Below, one piece after another: positions 61,577 to 64,000 of a stretch of DNA of 64,000 bases; the stretch's first letter is position 1; the number at the start of each line of letters is the position of its first letter. The notes beneath the pieces are model-generated. The model was not told the DNA's origin. It searched no databases and was given only the letters and a program-made list of their open reading frames with translations. A program made the position numbers and the translations under genes. Origin of the DNA: Coriaria nepalensis (lineage: Eukaryota > Streptophyta > Magnoliopsida > Cucurbitales > Coriariaceae); assembly GCA_027186245.1 (NCBI GenBank), contig CP114483.1, positions 1,560,001-1,624,000 of the forward strand, in the 5' to 3' direction.

Positions 61577-62894
61577 TCCTCTTACTTTCTCCTCCTCAAC
61601 AATATCATTGGCCGCCGACATTTCGTCCCCCACGGTACATAAATCAACGGTCTTAAATCCTGCCGTGGGCTAACCGCCACTCCTGTTCCGCCAGTAACCT
61701 CCACTTAGTTATAGATTTAACCATGAAAATCACAGTTCATATATAGTAAGGTACTAGAATATCTTAATTAGATAGGATATACGACATTAACTAAGAATCG
61801 AAATGGGTTCATGATTCACATGGAAAAAACATTGATCCCCCATACGTACCAAAAATGAGAAAAAAAAAAAGAAGAAGAAAACCAGAGCGAAGTGGAATAA
61901 TGTCAGGTTCCTGGTCTAGTCCGGTTGGAATTTATGTATCCATAATAAATAAAATATAGTAAATAGTAATATGAATAATAAATAAGAAAATAATAATACT
62001 TAAAATAAAATTTATAAAAATAAAATATAATTTATAAAAATTAAAATAAAATCAAAACTTTCATTAAAAAAAATTTAAATCTATTTTAATTTTTTATTTA
62101 TATAATATTAACCACTTAAAATTAAGTATAAATATAATATATTATTAATATACTATATTTTCTAACCAGTGTCAAGTAGGTTGCTGTCATTTTAAACGGG
62201 ACTTCATTTTTGGGCCAAGCGATCGTTCCACAACTTTCCCTCGCATGTGTCCCTGTTCGGGCCTTTTCATCTATCGGGATCGTGGGCCCTCGTGCTGCTT
62301 ACGCTGGCATTGAATATCTAAGTACTTATAGCAGCTAATTGTGCCACTATATTCGGAAGAGAAATTTTCGTATATATATATTTATGGAGATCGAACTCAA
62401 ACATGATTTATTCGAAAGTACCAATTTAAAATTGGAACTTCTTTATTGAGAATATTCCATTCACATGATGGATATATATAATATAGCCAAAGCGGTGTTC
62501 TGGTGTTAAGGTACGAAATCCAGTTAGCTAGCTTCATAGCTTCAGAACAGATTCAGATTTTGAATGTAATGGAATGATTCTCCCATGACTTCAATCTTCC
62601 TAAGGATTTAAGTGATGGATATGACTAATATCAAAATATGTTGTTAGTGCAATTACAGCTAGAAAGATAATGACTTGGTTGTTGTTTCGTCACAGCCAAA
62701 TAATTGTACTATAAAACAAATAAAGAAATTTAAAAAAAAAAAAAAAAGGTAAAACCCACCCTTTTTCACGTGTTGGTGATAACTTATTGAATTACATGAC
62801 ACCAAGAAAAGGTTATGACCTAAGGTCATGTCTTCTTTCATCTCTAGTTCTTACTACTTTTTCATTTGCATCATCACTTGATTTAAATCTTGAT
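61577..62894. other. Intergenic, AT-rich
   Basis: Strongly AT-rich at 61920-62160. A poly-T/A tract lies near 62730. The last 150 bp are 3' flank of the PPR gene. No gene was seen. Confidence 0.5.
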
Positions 62895-64000
62895 TCAATA
62901 ATCTACAGAAGAATACCATTCATGATCACTCTCTCTCAAGTGCTGGATACAGAAACCCAAAACCTCATAAACATGATCCTTGTCATAATGACTACTATCA
63001 CAAGTAACAAACACATGAACTTTACTTCTAATTTCAATCCAACTACAACCCGGAACTCTCTTCATACCTTTTTCCTTCATCTCCTTTCTTATCTTCAACA
63101 CATTTTCCCATTGCCCCGCCAAAGAGTGAGCATTTGACATCATTACGAAAGACGACACATCGCCCGGATCCAATTCTAGTATTTTCTTCACAGCAAGCTC
63201 GCCCAATTCCATATTGGAGTGAATTTGACAACCTCCAAGCAATGCTTTCCAGAACCCAATTCCCGGGTCAAATGGAAGATCGGAGATGAAGCTCTTGGCT
63301 TGTTTAAATCGTCCAGAGCGGGCGAGTAAATCCACCATACAAGCATAGTGTTCGGGTTTTAGCATATAGGGGTCTTTAATTCTTGCTTGATTGAAATATA
63401 AATAACCTCTATCGACAAAACCGGCATGGTTACAGGCCCATAATAAGCCTAGTAGTGTTACACTGTTGGGTTTGCAATTAGCAAACTTGTTCATCTTTTG
63501 GAAGAAACATATGGCTTCTTCTCCTTTACCGTTTTGAGCATATCCACATATGATTGCATTCCAAGAAACAATATTCATTTTCTCCATTTTATTAAAAACC
63601 AAGAGACTATCTTCCATGCTTCCACACTTAGCGTAAAAACTTATAAGCGAATTACCAACAAACACATCTAACTTTCCCAAGAATTTGACTGAGCAAGCAT
63701 GAAAACTCTGTCCGATTCCAAGTGATGCTATGTTAGCAGCAGCACTAATAGCACATGGAAAAGTAGATTGAGTAGGTACCAATCCCTCTCTCATCATCTC
63801 GATAAATAAATTCACAGCTTCTTCGTTATGACCCGTTTGGCTAAACCCTCCAATCATAGAATTCCACGAGACAATATTTTTCTCGGGCATTTCGTCAAAC
63901 ACCTGGCGAGCATCTTCAATCCTCTCCTTTTTGAATAGCCCAGTAATCAATGTAGTATAAGAAACAACATTTGGAATCTCGATCTCTTCAAAAACTCTTT
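62895..64000 (-). CDS. PLS-type pentatricopeptide repeat protein with E-type C-terminus (5' part outside window)
   Basis: The frame is open from the window edge to the stop at 62895 (about 368 residues visible). PPR motifs recur at the expected spacing: NVVSYTTLITGLFKK, NIVSWNSMIGGFSQTGHNEE, DVFVGNSLISFYAKCGSMED, NIVSWNAIICGYAQNGKGEE and HYACMVDLLARSGRFKQAKS. An E-domain segment follows (WKALLGGCQIHSNMELGELA, SSFVMMSNAHSLAGQWENVL, VPGCSWIEI, HVFVTCDSSH). There is no DYW end, so it belongs to the E/E+ class. These nuclear-encoded proteins usually enter mitochondria or plastids and direct C-to-U RNA editing. The N-terminus and targeting peptide are beyond the edge. Confidence 0.92.
   Translation of the reverse strand, partial: RVFEEIEIPNVVSYTTLITGLFKKERIEDARQVFDEMPEKNIVSWNSMIGGFSQTGHNEEAVNLFIEMMREGLVPTQSTFPCAISAAANIASLGIGQSFHACSVKFLGKLDVFVGNSLISFYAKCGSMEDSLLVFNKMEKMNIVSWNAIICGYAQNGKGEEAICFFQKMNKFANCKPNSVTLLGLLWACNHAGFVDRGYLYFNQARIKDPYMLKPEHYACMVDLLARSGRFKQAKSFISDLPFDPGIGFWKALLGGCQIHSNMELGELAVKKILELDPGDVSSFVMMSNAHSLAGQWENVLKIRKEMKEKGMKRVPGCSWIEIRSKVHVFVTCDSSHYDKDHVYEVLGFCIQHLRESDHEWYSSVDY

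Overview
This is nuclear DNA from a flowering plant, most likely a eudicot. The evidence is GT-AG introns, AT-rich intergenic DNA, plant-only families (TRM/LONGIFOLIA, MAKR, NaKR, DUF7086, PLS-type PPR, EXO70H-like, the TIGR01589-type small protein) and plant-style retroelements. I cannot name the species. There are no bacterial operons, phage, CRISPR arrays or defence islands, and each gene has its own promoter.

Left part (1-34.3 kb) is gene-rich. In order it holds: an 81-bp minisatellite (117-505), a RING-H2 protein (-), a small Tudor-like protein (+), a mitochondrial-type small protein with an interrupted last exon (-), a secreted CAP/PR-1 protein (-), a type I membrane protein (+), an acidic unknown protein (-), an RS2Z-type SR splicing factor (-), an ABCG half-transporter (-), a GPR107-type seven-helix protein (-), a lipin-type phosphatidate phosphatase (+), a MAKR protein (+), a broken ITN1-like ankyrin gene (-), a pectate-lyase-like gene (+) and an EXO70 exocyst subunit (-).

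The middle (34.3-43.4 kb) is gene-poor: an internally deleted Copia remnant, a 44-bp tandem repeat, a possible SINE, a possible hAT end, unrecognised coding-like relics, and one intact tRNA-Arg(UCG). It is followed by a NaKR-type HMA protein (+), a DUF7086 protein (+) and a five-exon TRM-family gene (-).

The right part (51.5-64 kb) is mostly repeats: a block of about 3.3 kb that reads like organellar (mitochondrial) intergenic DNA carrying decayed Copia reverse-transcriptase pieces, a 5'-truncated and mutated LINE, a small TIGR01589-type gene with a G-box/ABRE cluster upstream, and a PPR gene that runs off the right edge.

The genes do not form a pathway. Several products act at the cell surface or endomembranes (ABCG, EXO70, MAKR, GPR107-like, PR-1, pectate lyase), but I read that as chance co-location. 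Exon coordinates were derived by hand from splice sites and reading-frame continuity. In eight multi-exon genes (the type I membrane protein, RS2Z, PAH, pectate lyase, NaKR, TRM, the TIGR01589-type gene and, from its visible part, the first exons of the ankyrin gene) the phases close exactly. Two loci do not close: the mitochondrial-type gene at 4053-5638 and the ankyrin gene at 26960-29521. No previously undescribed system could be supported. The most informative anomalies are those two broken genes and the organelle-like block.
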